A DNA stretch of 64,000 nt from Aspidapion aeneum. Lineage: Eukaryota; Arthropoda; Insecta; Coleoptera; Brentidae. The translations under genes were made by a program, and so were the position numbers. Of the stretch, positions 55,868 through 64,000 are shown piece by piece (within the stretch, counting starts at the first letter, position 1; each line of letters opens with the position of its first letter). The notes below the pieces were generated by a model. That model saw only the letters and a list, made by a program, of their open reading frames with translations, was not told where the DNA came from and searched no databases. The stretch lies in the NCBI GenBank assembly GCA_963576565.1, contig CAUYVT010000112.1, positions 164,301 to 228,300 of the forward strand, given 5' to 3'.

Positions 55868-56115
55868 CCGAACACCACACCGACACCGACATCCCTCGCG
55901 CCGCAGCCCCTCGAACTACAGCTCGGTTGACGTCGTTTCTCTCCCGCGCCGCAGCTGACCTCTCGGCGGCAACGATCAACGCCCGCAGCGCCATCGACGC
56001 CGAGCATGCCCGACGCGGCCGGGCACTGTGCGCCGCGATGTTCGTCGACCTCGCCGCCGCGACCACGCCTTCGAATTCGACAAACCTCGAGGAGTTGACG
56101 TGTTCCCACATCTGA
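55864..56115 (+). CDS. Small hypothetical protein
   Basis: 83 aa; ATGA overlap with the zinc-ribbon gene. Helical, Ala-rich (LSRAAADLSAATINARSAID). Family unknown. Confidence 0.65.
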   Translation: MTEHHTDTDIPRAAAPRTTARLTSFLSRAAADLSAATINARSAIDAEHARRGRALCAAMFVDLAAATTPSNSTNLEELTCSHI

Positions 56116-56543
56116 TGACCGCCGTCGCAGATCCCGCACCGTTCGACCGAGCCGCCTTCGAGGCGATGTGGGGCGATCGAATGTGGTGGGTCTTTCCCGC
56201 GACGGTGTGGCTGCTGGCCGGAGTATTCACGTTGATAGCTGCTGGCAGCGTTGCCGGGTATGTGCGCACCGAATACGCGCGGAAGGTTCCGGGGCGCGAA
56301 TGGCGGCTATGCGGAAACCTCGCAGCCGCAACGGTGGTGGCGCAGTTCCTCATCGACGTCGGACCGCGAGTTACGCGAGCGAACGTCCCGGACGTGTGGC
56401 CCGATGCGGTGCCGATCGGGGCGGCGGCACTGTTGGCCGCTGCTGTGGTGGTCGCGGGCTTGTGCAACGCAGAACGCGAGTACCTCGAATTCGTGGCGAG
56501 TCGAGCAGTGGACGACGACTCGTTGACCCAGCTGGCGAACTGA
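56100..56543 (+). CDS. Three-helix membrane protein
   Basis: 147 aa. The GTG at 56100 is placed behind GAGGAG; an ATG at 56115 is the alternative. Membrane segments: MWWVFPATVWLLAGVFTLIAAG, LAAATVVAQFLIDV and AALLAAAVVVAGLC. No family recognised. Confidence 0.7.
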   Translation: MFPHLMTAVADPAPFDRAAFEAMWGDRMWWVFPATVWLLAGVFTLIAAGSVAGYVRTEYARKVPGREWRLCGNLAAATVVAQFLIDVGPRVTRANVPDVWPDAVPIGAAALLAAAVVVAGLCNAEREYLEFVASRAVDDDSLTQLAN

Positions 56544-56595
56544 GCCCTCACCTGAGTGGGGCCGGGCCGGTGAAAAGGCAAGGGAGAGTGCAGTG

Positions 56596-56901
56596 ATGGC
56601 CGTGCTGTTCGAGATCGTACTGTGGATCGTGGTCGGTGTGGGGAGCCTGGTAGCAGGCGATGTTTTCGTCCGGCTGGTCGAGGCGGTGCTCGGCGACGCA
56701 GACGTGGTGGTCATGGTGGTGAGCGTGGTCAGCGGTGTCACCGCATTCTTGGTGGCCGACGATCCGATGTGGCCGTTCGCGGTCTGCCTGGCCGTGTGCT
56801 CCGCGCTCAGCTCTATGGGCTGCCAATCTGGGCTGGCCACTAATGCTGTCGATACCGTGCTGGACACGCTCGGCGCGCTACGCACGCGCATCACCCGGTA
56901 A
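56596..56901 (+). CDS. Small membrane protein
   Basis: About 101 aa. Hydrophobic segments LFEIVLWIVVGVGSLVAG, VVVMVVSVVSGVTAFLVA and MWPFAVCLAVCSALSS. A GTG three bases upstream may be the real start. No family recognised. Confidence 0.68.
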   Translation: MAVLFEIVLWIVVGVGSLVAGDVFVRLVEAVLGDADVVVMVVSVVSGVTAFLVADDPMWPFAVCLAVCSALSSMGCQSGLATNAVDTVLDTLGALRTRITR

Positions 56902-57005
56902 CTGCTCGGTGAGGCCTGGCTTGCGAGAGAAACTACGACACACACTGAGCGTGTATTGTTCGGGTGTGCACACTCATCCGACAACCCCTACCGATCGGCT
57001 CTGAC

Positions 57006-57266
57006 ATGGTCAGCAAGAACCTGTTGACGACCGCCCAGGCTTTGGCCCTGATCGAGGAGGTGTCGGGCTCGTTGATCAAGCCGGACACTTTCTACAGCTA
57101 CAGCAAGCGCGGCCAAGGGCCAGCCCCGAAAGAGAAGGTCGGGCGAACGGTGCTGTGGGACAAAAAGGAAATCGAGAATTGGGCGCGGAATCGACCGGGC
57201 CGCGGCACCAGAACCGATCTCACCCGCACACGATCCGGACGACAAGACGACCGCCCCAGCACCTAG
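57006..57266 (+). CDS. Excisionase/MerR-like HTH protein
   Basis: 86 aa. LLTTAQALALIEEVSGSLIKPDTFYSYSKRGQGPAPKEKVGRTVLWDKKEIENWA is a winged HTH_17-type fold (helix-turn-helix, wing, then WDKKEI). It may regulate transfer or act as a recombination directionality factor. No integrase is visible in the window. Confidence 0.78.
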   Translation: MVSKNLLTTAQALALIEEVSGSLIKPDTFYSYSKRGQGPAPKEKVGRTVLWDKKEIENWARNRPGRGTRTDLTRTRSGRQDDRPST

Positions 57267-57347
57267 GCAGGCGCGGAGCCGCGACGAGTGGCCGCGAACG
57301 TGAAGGGCAGCACGCAGACGACCGTGACGAATAACGGAGAGCAATTA

Positions 57348-57740
57348 ATGCCGCACTACATCGTGAAAATCAGTCCCGACCAGGACTTGTACGTCGACTG
57401 GTCGACCATCACGAACTGTCCGACGGTGTGCGGTGATCGCGCCTCCGTGGCCGCAGCTCTCGGGCCGGAGGCGTCCGGTGCTGACCGGTGGGAGCGAGCG
57501 GACCGTACAGGCAGTTCCTCCCGTGCCGGCTTCTACGAGTGGGCCGATGACGAGTTCATCGCTGAACAGCGCGGCATCGTGAGGCGGAAGGATCTGCCAG
57601 AGATGACGCGGTGTCTGCATGCAGGCCTGCCCTACCCGCACATCCTGCATCCGTTCGAGGACGGTCACATCAACAACGACAAGTGGTCATGCGCCTCCCC
57701 AGTGGGCGCGGTACCCCACGAGAGCATCCACGCGCAGTGA
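57348..57740 (+). CDS. Hypothetical protein
   Basis: 130 aa from ATG 57348 behind ACGGAGAG. Begins YIVKISPDQDLYVDWSTITNCPT; the later part has RAGFYEWADDEF. Soluble, no known family. Last well-formed gene of the rightward operon. Confidence 0.68.
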   Translation: MPHYIVKISPDQDLYVDWSTITNCPTVCGDRASVAAALGPEASGADRWERADRTGSSSRAGFYEWADDEFIAEQRGIVRRKDLPEMTRCLHAGLPYPHILHPFEDGHINNDKWSCASPVGAVPHESIHAQ

Positions 57741-57767
57741 TTCGATCGAGCAGTAAGGACATCACCG

Positions 57768-57962
57768 ATGGCGTTCTGGTGGGCGAGCCAGGGAAGCAAC
57801 TACCCGGCCGCGATCGCGCAAGGCTCGTTGTGGACGTGCGTGAACGTCAACGGCCGACTGCCGCAGGATCGAGCATTGCTCCAGCACATCCGTCCGGCCG
57901 ACATGAGTACCAGGCCCCCTCCGAGGGATCCGGTCCCACCACGGGGTCCGGCCGGGACCCCC
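57768..57962 (+). pseudogene. EVE-like domain fragment
   Basis: MAFWWASQGSNYPAAIAQGSLWTC followed by DRALLQHIRPAD reads like the start of an EVE/PUA-like modified-base-binding domain. The frame then enters Pro/Arg-rich sequence over a terminator. The open frame runs on to 58223 without sense. Truncated gene. Confidence 0.4.
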
Positions 57963-57968
57963 TTTTTT
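57943..57968 (+). terminator. Rho-independent terminator
   Basis: GGGGTCC / GGACCCC with a 5-nt loop followed by six T. Good end point for the long rightward transfer operon. Confidence 0.85.
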
Positions 57969-58713
57969 GGCCTCCCACACGGGCTGGAATACCACCGACG
58001 GCACTGTCGTCGTAGGACTCGACGGCGTTCGATACCAATGCCCCGGGTACCAACCATCAGCCTCTACGAGCGGCCACCTGAGGCGCACTGGCGAACACCG
58101 TCACCCAACATCGAACATGGCCGCGCATCACAGATGCGCGGCCATGTTCCGTTCGAGACACACCCGTCGACGCGGCCACTGCCGCACCTCCGAACCGTCT
58201 CATCCAGTCATTCGAGCGAATGATTGGGGCCGGAACCGCTGCACCACCCCGTGCGTCCAACCAAACATAGACCACGACGAGGGCGCAGCCATACGATCGG
58301 AAGGCCACGATCCCGACCACCCGGCCGTCTCCCACGCCCTCGACCAGGTCAAACCAACCCTCCACCTGCATCGGCACCTCGCCTGGACCTTCACCGCCGA
58401 TGACCTCGACGGCGTCTCCGTGCCCCGTCGAACGAGCTGGCCAGCACGATCAACAACCATTCACGCCACATCTCTGTGCGAACCGCGCTGAAAACCCTCA
58501 AACTCACCGCATCAAACCTGCGACGTACTCGGGGTGTCACGGTCGACGCTGCATCGATACCTGAGATAGGCACCACTGGCCGTGACCTGCGCAGCAGCGT
58601 TCCCTTCAGTGATCGGCGACTGCGAACATAGGACAATTGTTAGACTTCAATGTATAACTTTCGCGGTTGTGGGTAACTTCCCTTGGCGCAACCGACGTCA
58701 CGAGAGGATTCGC
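57969..58713. other. 745 bp without a gene, containing a strong palindrome
   Basis: No supported coding region on either strand. The main feature is the inverted repeat at 58113-58149. The last 100 bp become less GC-rich and form the promoter region of the antitoxin gene. Confidence 0.55.
58113..58149. repeat. Perfect 17-bp inverted repeat
   Basis: GAACATGGCCGCGCATC and its exact complement are separated by ACA. It is not followed by a T run. Possible recombination or protein-binding site, or a stable RNA hairpin. Confidence 0.85.
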
Positions 58714-58908
58714 ATGCCGAGTTTTGACGAGCTCAAGAGCAAATTGGCCGGTCACGAGGACACGATCTCAGAGGGAGTGGACAAGGCCGCCGACGCCGTC
58801 GGTGCCAAGTACGGCCACGACGAGCAGGTCGACAAAGGTGCCGACGCGATCAAGAAAGCGCTCGGATCCGGTGGCCAGGATGCGCCGGTCGAGCCCGAGC
58901 AGCAGTAG
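58714..58908 (+). CDS. Rv0909/MT0933-type antitoxin-like protein
   Basis: 64 aa behind AGAGGA. MPSFDELKSKLAGHEDTISEGVDKAADAVGAK and the repeated VDKGADAIKK pattern are typical of this short charged family, annotated as antitoxins in mycobacteria. No toxin gene follows; the next ORF is a lipoprotein. The family is also common as solo genes. Confidence 0.75.
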   Translation: MPSFDELKSKLAGHEDTISEGVDKAADAVGAKYGHDEQVDKGADAIKKALGSGGQDAPVEPEQQ

Positions 58909-58958
58909 TCGATCGCCCTTGCCCCGCTCCGAACCGAACCGATACGAAGGACTCACTG

Positions 58959-59537
58959 ATGAAGATCTCCTGTTTTTCCACCACCCTCGCCGCTGTCGCT
59001 CTCGCCTCAGGCCTGGCTTTGAGCGCCTGCAGCTCGAACGATGCGTCCGACGCGGTCTCCGGTGCCACGTCGTCGGCAGCGTCCGCTGCCTCCGAGGCCA
59101 GCAGCGCTGTTCTGAGCGCAACCGAGTCCGTGAAGGCTCCGGAGTCGGCAACCGGGGGTGCAGAGGGTGCGGACATCACCGGTCCCGACGGCCCGCTCGA
59201 CGGTGTCGACCCGGCGATCACCGCCAAGTACACCGAGCTCGGAGGAGCCTCGAGCACTCTGGGCGACGCCACCGGCCCGCAGACCCCTGTCGGTGACGGG
59301 TTCTCGGTGCCGTTCGCGGGAGGCACAATCTTCACGTCTCCCAGGACCGGCGCTCACGTCGTTCAGGGTGAAATTCTGCGCGTCTACACCGAACAGGGCG
59401 GCCCGACCGGCGCACTGGGGTTCCCGGAGACCGACGAGACCACGGTGCCGGGCGGCTGGTCGTCGACCTTCACCGGCGGCACCGTCACTTGGACCGACGC
59501 CAGCGGCGATTTCGCCGAAGACGTCCAACTCGGCTGA
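58959..59537 (+). CDS. LGFP-repeat lipoprotein
   Basis: 192 aa. Lipobox LSACSS, Ala/Ser-rich linker, then LGFP-type repeats ending in HVVQGEILRVYTEQGGPTGALGFPETDETTVPGG and a final GGTVTW. LGFP repeats are cell-wall modules of mycolata. Probably anchored in the membrane and reaching the envelope. Confidence 0.88.
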   Translation: MKISCFSTTLAAVALASGLALSACSSNDASDAVSGATSSAASAASEASSAVLSATESVKAPESATGGAEGADITGPDGPLDGVDPAITAKYTELGGASSTLGDATGPQTPVGDGFSVPFAGGTIFTSPRTGAHVVQGEILRVYTEQGGPTGALGFPETDETTVPGGWSSTFTGGTVTWTDASGDFAEDVQLG

Positions 59538-59951
59538 TCAGCTGCGTCGGGGCTCGTCGGCCGGGCGGCGGAAGATGGTAGTTCGTCATCGAAGCCTGGC
59601 CCGGTGATCAGATGCCCAAGGCAACTGCGACCGATCTCTGCTCGACAGTGACTCCCCAGGCCCTCGGCCAACACACCGGAACTCGATGCCTCGACTCCAA
59701 TTCCGAACCAGATCGAACCACGCATTGCTCCGTGGAACTTGGACTGCGGAAAAGCGTGGGCAGGCTACCTCGCCTATCAAGCACAAGGGATCGCGGTATG
59801 CGCACCGTTTGCGATTGCGACCGGCGGCTTCGGCGGCTTTCTTTGCCAGATCGTGAAAGCAGGTGTCGGCAGCCATCTGGACTTCAACAAACTGTGCTGA
59901 GTGGCGGGCCGTATCGTTGGAGGTGGCACGCAGCAGTTAGGAGATGCATTG
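59538..59951 (+). other. Intergenic with a start-less Cys/Gly-rich frame
   Basis: After a TGA at 59652 one frame stays open to a TGA near 59900. It encodes LDCGKAWAGYLAYQAQGIAV followed by a Cys- and Gly-rich hydrophobic tail and HLDFNKLC. The only possible start is an internal TTG. This may be the 3' remnant of a longer gene or a small exported peptide. Confidence 0.3.
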
Positions 59952-60200
59952 ATGCAGCCGACATTTCGTGAATACATCATGAAAGGTCCGTTGGCTCGGA
60001 ATAGTGGCGCGAGCCGGAGTGAGTACATCAACGCGTTTGCTTTGATGCCTGCGGTCGGGCTGGGGTTTCTCGTTGCCGAGCTTGTTGTGAACTCGGGGTC
60101 GACGGCCCTCGACGTTGCAGTAGGTTGCGCGTTCGGTGCGGTCACAGGCCTTCTGTATCTGTACGTCGCCTACAGAGTCGTACAACGCAGTAAGCCATGA
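59952..60200 (+). CDS. Small two-helix membrane protein
   Basis: 82 aa from the ATG at 59952 behind TTAGGAGATGC. Helices AFALMPAVGLGFLVAELVV and VAVGCAFGAVTGLLYLYVAY. Family unknown. Confidence 0.65.
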   Translation: MQPTFREYIMKGPLARNSGASRSEYINAFALMPAVGLGFLVAELVVNSGSTALDVAVGCAFGAVTGLLYLYVAYRVVQRSKP

Positions 60201-60234
60201 TTGTCCATCTCGACAAAGGTGATTCAGTGACGCC

Positions 60235-60824
60235 GGCGCGCCGTCGGTGCAGCAGGCGAGCGGGGTGACCTACCGTCAGCTCGACTATTGGGCGAGAACG
60301 GGTTTGGTGGGGCCGTCGATTCGGGATGCGGCCGGTTCGGGGTCGGCGCGGTTGTATTCGTTCGCGGATATCGTGGCGGTGCGGGTGATCAAACGTCTGC
60401 TCGATGCTGGGGTGAGTTTGCAGAACGTGCGAGTAGCGGTCGGGTGTCTGCGGGGCCGCCTGGGATCGAGGACGTGGCTGCGGTGACGTTGGTGTGTGAT
60501 GGGGTGTTGGTGTACGAGTGCACCACTGACGATCGGATCGTCGACCTACTACGTGGTGGGCAGGGCGTGTTCGGTATCGCCATCGGCCACACCGCCACTG
60601 ATGTCGCCGCAGCCGTCGCCGATCTACCATCGGTCCCCACCGCTGACGCTGTTGCCGCAGCCGTCGCCGATCTACCATCGGTCCCCACCGCTGACGCTGT
60701 TGCCGCAGCCGTCGCCGATCTACCATCGGTCCCCACCGCTGACGCTGTTGCCGATCGCGGACACACGGCCGTCGTGGTGGACGAGTTGACCGCACGACGG
60801 CTCGCCGGTCGTCGCAGCGCTTGA
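60235..60824 (+). pseudogene. Frameshifted MerR-family regulator (Rv1830-like)
   Basis: The first frame gives VTYRQLDYWARTGLVGPSIRDAAGSGSARLYSFADI and RLLDAGVSLQNVRVAV, the MerR DNA-binding part. A shift near 60465 moves the rest (GIEDVAAVTLVCDG, LVYECTTDD, VDLLRGGQGVFGIAIG) into another frame. The text matches the mycobacterial Rv1830-type regulator closely. The native N-terminus is missing, with an in-frame TGA just upstream. A 48-bp unit is repeated three times in the 3' part. Confidence 0.85.
60606..60749 (+). repeat. Three tandem 48-bp repeats
   Basis: Perfect period of 48 bp. Each unit encodes AAAVADLPSVPTADAV in the frame of the broken MerR gene. Confidence 0.93.
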
Positions 60825-60855
60825 TCGAACAACATCGGATCGACGAAGGGAGTGT

Positions 60856-61059
60856 GTGGTGAGTGATCGTAAGGCGGGCTCTCGGGTTCGGGAGACCATA
60901 TTCGAGCGTTGCTCGCAGTGCGACGATACGGTGACCTTGCTGCCTGGGCCGCTCAGTGAGGACGGGGCGATCGAGTATCGCCGGTGCGAAGAGGGACATG
61001 TTGTGGAAACCAAGGCATGGTCTCACGTTGCGCTGAAGGATGCGACCCGCTTCGACTGA
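60856..61059 (+). CDS. Small CxxC protein
   Basis: 67 aa from GTG behind GAAGGGAG. CSQCDD and CEEGHVVE could bind zinc. No family recognised. Confidence 0.6.
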   Translation: MVSDRKAGSRVRETIFERCSQCDDTVTLLPGPLSEDGAIEYRRCEEGHVVETKAWSHVALKDATRFD

Positions 61060-61289
61060 GCGTGCGCTGGTGCGGTCGTCTTCTGGTGCGTGGGTTGTGT
61101 TAGCCGAAGCGTTCGGCGATCAGCCGGGGAAGTGTTGTAGGCGAGTAGGTCGAGGTATTGGGGTCGGGCTTTCATGGCGTGGATGAGTAGTTCGTTTCCG
61201 CTGTTGAAGCGTAGGACGACGAGCGCGAGGAGGCGTCCGTTCGGATCGAATCCGAGTCGGAGTTCGCGTGCGGGGCTGTCGTCGTCCAA
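61023..61289 (-). pseudogene. C-terminal remnant of a small type II toxin-like protein
   Basis: SPARELRLGFDPNGRLLALVVLRFNSGNELLIHAMKARPQYLDLL has the look of the conserved C-terminus of a BrnT/RelE-like actinobacterial family. The N-terminal half is absent or scrambled upstream on the minus strand (to about 61490). It overlaps the 3' end of the opposite gene. No activity is expected. Confidence 0.55.
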
Positions 61290-61651
61290 TTCTGCTCGGT
61301 AGAGAGGGTCTGCGTCGCGACCTGGGGAACTGTGAAGTGCTTTCGAACGGCTGACGCGGGCGAATCCCGCTGAGGAAAGCGCATCGACAGGTGCAACGTC
61401 TGCTTTCGACCGAGCGACTGCGACAGTGGTTGTCGGGCGGCCTGCTTCGCGGTGTTCCTCGGTGACGGGGACGCCCAGGCGAGCACCCCGCCGTCCCGGT
61501 GAATGTTAGGGCAGGGGTGGGCTTGGCCCAATCGATGGCCGACAGTCTCACGAGTCCCGGGGTGTCAGCACTAGTCTGAGAGGGGAAGACCTTTCGTGAT
61601 GACGGGGAAACGGCCGTCAACCGCGTTGCCGGTGGACTGGAGGCATGTCAG

Positions 61652-62317
61652 TTGAACAGCAATGGTGCGAGGCGATCTGGCCAGCGTGTCGCTGCTACGC
61701 GAGGTGTGGGATACGCCAATCCGATGAAGATGACCGGATTGGAACGACTGTATCGGGCGATGCGACGAGATCGTATCTCGCGCGCGGCATTCAGCTACCA
61801 CAACAACAAGGCACACCTGGAAGTGGCGTTCAGCACCGACTCGGACCCGTACACACTGCTGATCGCTGTCCGTGGAGTCGGCGTACGCGCAATCGAGGTA
61901 GCCGTCGAACGTGGCTACCTCATCACGCCGTACCTTGACTCCGACCTAGGCACGCTGATGGATATGCTCGGTGTCGAGAGCAACCCCGGCAACCGATTCG
62001 GAGTCCGGAAGTTTTTCGAAGATCTTGACCAACACGTTCCCGACCACATGAACAGACCCGTCAGGGCCGCTGCACCGGAATTACTGGCCTGTAAACCAGG
62101 GTTGGTCGTCGAGGAAGCGGACAAAGTATTTTTCCTCGGATGGCTGGTGCACGACGAGGCCGGAGGCAAGCACGTCTCGTCGTCCAACCTTGCCAAGACC
62201 CTGGCGTTGATTGGCCGCGTTGCGCACCGTAACTGCACGCTGCACAACATCAGCAGTCGGTGGACGGCTGACCCGAAGCAGAGACGAGACGTCACAACAC
62301 CACCCATTTCACTGTAG
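61652..62317 (+). CDS. DUF6037-family protein
   Basis: 221 aa from TTG 61652 (GGAGG eight bases before) or about 197 aa from ATG 61724. LERLYRAMRRDRISRAAFSY, RFGVRKFFEDLDQHVPDH, LLACKPGLVVEEADKVFFLGW and NISSRWT follow the family outline I remember as DUF6037. Function unknown; members occur in accessory DNA. It ends 13 bp before the degenerate IS3 begins. Confidence 0.65.
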   Translation: MNSNGARRSGQRVAATRGVGYANPMKMTGLERLYRAMRRDRISRAAFSYHNNKAHLEVAFSTDSDPYTLLIAVRGVGVRAIEVAVERGYLITPYLDSDLGTLMDMLGVESNPGNRFGVRKFFEDLDQHVPDHMNRPVRAAAPELLACKPGLVVEEADKVFFLGWLVHDEAGGKHVSSSNLAKTLALIGRVAHRNCTLHNISSRWTADPKQRRDVTTPPISL

Positions 62318-62329
62318 CCCCTTCCCTTA

Positions 62330-63530
62330 GACGGTCATTGGACAATCGCGTGGCTGTGTCCCAGGGCAGCTCAAAAGGCGACGCGCCTCTGTCGATGAAT
62401 TGGGGCCGCCGGCGGGCCCTCAAGGGGGTGGTGGGTGTTCTTGGTGGTTTGATGCTGGAATGAAGGCGCTTGACGTTGTACCACTCGACCCAACCAGCGG
62501 TCGCGAACTCGACGTCTGTGATCGTCTTGTACCGACCCCGAGTGGAAGATCGTCGTTCGGATGCACTCGGTCTTGTACAACCCGTTCGCTGACTCGACGA
62601 GGGCATTGTCGTGGGCGTCCCCGACCGATCCGATGGACGCCGCTATGTTTTCGAGCGCCAATTTCTCGGTCAGCTTCACGGACGTGTACTGACTGCCCGC
62701 GTCCGAATGATGTATCAGTTCAGCAGCTTTCACCGGGTTACCCTCACGGCGGCGCTGCCACAGCGTCATCCGAAGTGGAATCGTCACCAGGTCCACAGTC
62801 TTCGACATCGACGCGTGCCAGGCGACGATCCGCCGGGAGAACACGTCGATGATGAACACCACGTAGACCCAGCCGGGCCAGGCCCATGTTCGGACGTAAG
62901 TGAAATCGGTGACCCATACCCGATTCGGTTCCTCGGCCCGGAACTGTCGGTTGAGCAGGTCGCCCGCTCGCACGCCGTCCGCTGATCGTATTGTGGTTCT
63001 GATTCCTTCCGCTCGTCGAATACCGTTGTGAAACAGTGCTTTCACTGCACGGTCGACTGCACCGTAGGACACCCCGGGGATTGCGGTTCGGTCCAGATGT
63101 GCGCGCATCTTCACCCTGCCGTACAACCCTTCCGGTGTCATCTTTCGCCGGTCGTTTGCGCCGGTGTTCCACATGACCTCCCTGACGGCGTCGATGACGT
63201 GTGCAACGGATGCAGTGCGCGCAGTCGGCGTGCGTACCCGCCATGCTCGGTAGGTTCTCGCGGCGATCTTGCAGCCCTGATCACTCATGACCCGGCAGAT
63301 CGACTCGACTGCAGAACCGTTGGCACGCAAAGAATTTATGAAAGCGATGATCATCGGTTGCGCGGGTCGAGTTCCCCTGCGAAGAAAGTCGTCGCAGCTT
63401 TGAGGATGGCGACGTCCTCGCGCAGCTGCTTGTTCTCCGCTGTGAGCTTTTTGATCTCCGCCGCACTGTCTCCTGACCGACACCGACCTGCTTTGCACTC
63501 GCTTCCGCCGCGCGGTCGTCCGGCCCGATG
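62330..63530 (-). mobile_element. Degenerate IS3-family element
   Basis: OrfB starts at ATG 63354, overlapping the OrfA stop (ATGA). It keeps its catalytic text (VWVTDFTYVRTW, HHSDAGSQYTS, NALVESANGLYKTE). Frameshifts near 62560 and 62460 scatter its C-terminus (YKTITDVEFATAGWVEWYN in a second frame). OrfA lacks its start and has an internal deletion, leaving VGVGQETV joined out of frame to AAEIKKLTAENKQLREDVAILKAATTFFAGELDPRNR. Not able to transpose by itself. Confidence 0.85.
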
Positions 63531-63533
63531 ACG

Positions 63534-63811
63534 ACGCGGGAATCGATTGTTGAACCCGAAGACGGATTGGTTCTGGTCGTGAACGTAGGCGTGACAATGC
63601 CTTTGTCGTCAAGAGGTTCGGTTGTGTCGGCGATGCCGTCGATGATGCGGTAGCCGATCGGTGAAACGACGATTGGCTGTGCGGAAGGCTGGGCCTGGGC
63701 CGCCCCGACTGCGGAACCCGCTACTACAGCAGCGAAAACCACGGTCGCAAACAACGCGCGACGACGAGTACGGGCGTTGCCGTGGGCAACGCCCGTCTCG
63801 GTATCGAGCAT
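63534..63811 (-). pseudogene. Secreted protein gene truncated by IS3 remnant
   Basis: ATG at 63811 (TGATG with the upstream gene). Signal peptide RRRALFATVVFAAVVAGSAVGAAQA. About 60 mature residues (IVVSPIGYRIIDGIADTTEP, TFTTRTNPSSGSTIDSRVVIG) then run into OrfA sequence (EASAKQVGVGQETV). The native C-terminus is probably lost. The fused frame stays open to 63281. Confidence 0.65.
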
Positions 63812-64000
63812 CAGCTCAGCACTGCGGCCACGATTGCGGCGACAACAGCGAAGCCTGCTCCTCCCAGGACCGCCACCCGTGACTCCTCGCCAACGAACCT
63901 GCCGAGAGCGAAGGCAACTACCCCAGTGACGAGGCCCCCGATTCCTAGGCCCTCAAGCGTGACATTGGTGAACACCACCGCCACTGCTACGTAGAAAATC
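63811..64000 (-). CDS. Membrane protein, 5' part beyond window
   Basis: The last ~62 residues are visible: VTLEGLGIGGLVTGVVAFALGRFVGEE and AVLGGAGFAVVAAIVAAVLS, two membrane helices. The stop overlaps the next start as TGATG. Family unknown. Confidence 0.6.
   Translation of the reverse strand, partial: IFYVAVAVVFTNVTLEGLGIGGLVTGVVAFALGRFVGEESRVAVLGGAGFAVVAAIVAAVLS

Noticed and set aside
60606..60749. CRISPR array
   Set aside because: The three 48-bp units adjoin without spacers and are coding repeats. No cas genes in the window.
60142..61026. Arg-rich minus-strand frame of 294 codons with internal repeats
   Set aside because: Shadow of the MerR pseudogene; the repeats come from the 48-bp units.
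1..64000. rRNA or tRNA genes
   Set aside because: No rRNA segment or tRNA cloverleaf with TTC/GGTTC-type arms was recognised by eye; a covariance-model search would settle short tRNAs.

Overview
The window looks like part of a large actinobacterial replicon of Rhodococcus or a close Nocardiales relative. The DNA is GC-rich, start codons are often GTG or TTG, and there is a Wbl regulator, a DUF2637 protein, an LGFP-repeat lipoprotein and DtxR/IdeR-like iron boxes. A Tap/Tpg-type telomere gene pair, a ParA/RHH partition locus, two candidate replication genes and a conjugative type IV secretion system point to a linear conjugative plasmid (or plasmid-like element) rather than core chromosome. 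No rRNA, tRNA or CRISPR array was seen.

Layout. (1) 1-10.2 kb, minus strand: an iron-acquisition block, made of a siderophore-type ABC importer (binding lipoprotein, two permeases, ATPase) followed by a large NRPS that runs off the left edge. The NRPS carries a 620-bp perfect internal duplication. (2) 10.7-17.6 kb: a CPBP-family membrane protein, Tpg and Tap homologues, a DUF2637 membrane protein and the partition genes. A long intergenic region (17.6-19.0 kb) follows, with two opposed 12-bp iteron clusters. (3) 19-24.8 kb: a HEPN-like/Abi-like protein, an ATPase pseudogene, a primase-polymerase-like Rep, a ribbon-helix-helix protein and a second Rep-like protein. The two rep-like genes share the same palindrome-containing leader. 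(4) 25.2-30.7 kb: a tightly overlapping seven-gene minus-strand operon running from a Wbl protein through a large cutinase-like exported protein to an exported HNH nuclease-like protein. An IS3 element sits at its 5' end. (5) 32.2-35.8 kb: regulators and an alpha/beta hydrolase. (6) 35.8-57.7 kb: the conjugation region, two divergent operons on either side of a 1.1-kb non-coding region. The left operon encodes pilin-like, VirB3-like, VirB4-like and VirB6-like proteins, NTF2-like VirB8 candidates, a three-domain peptidoglycan hydrolase and a lipoprotein. The right operon encodes an FtsK/TcpA-type coupling ATPase, a ParA-like ATPase and many small membrane or secreted proteins. (7) 57.7-64 kb: decaying accessory DNA with gene fragments, an Rv0909/MT0933-type antitoxin, a frameshifted MerR gene, a toxin remnant, a DUF6037 gene and a degenerate IS3 copy fused to a secreted-protein gene.

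The strongest new-looking feature is the divergent conjugation control region at 45.9-47.0 kb. A 36-bp box (35/36 identical, opposite strands) stands in the same orientation ahead of each operon, with ten GTGCAC hexamers and two adjacent hairpins between. No relaxase gene was recognised in the window, so how DNA is selected for transfer is open. Functions below come from motif reading and family memory, not database searches.
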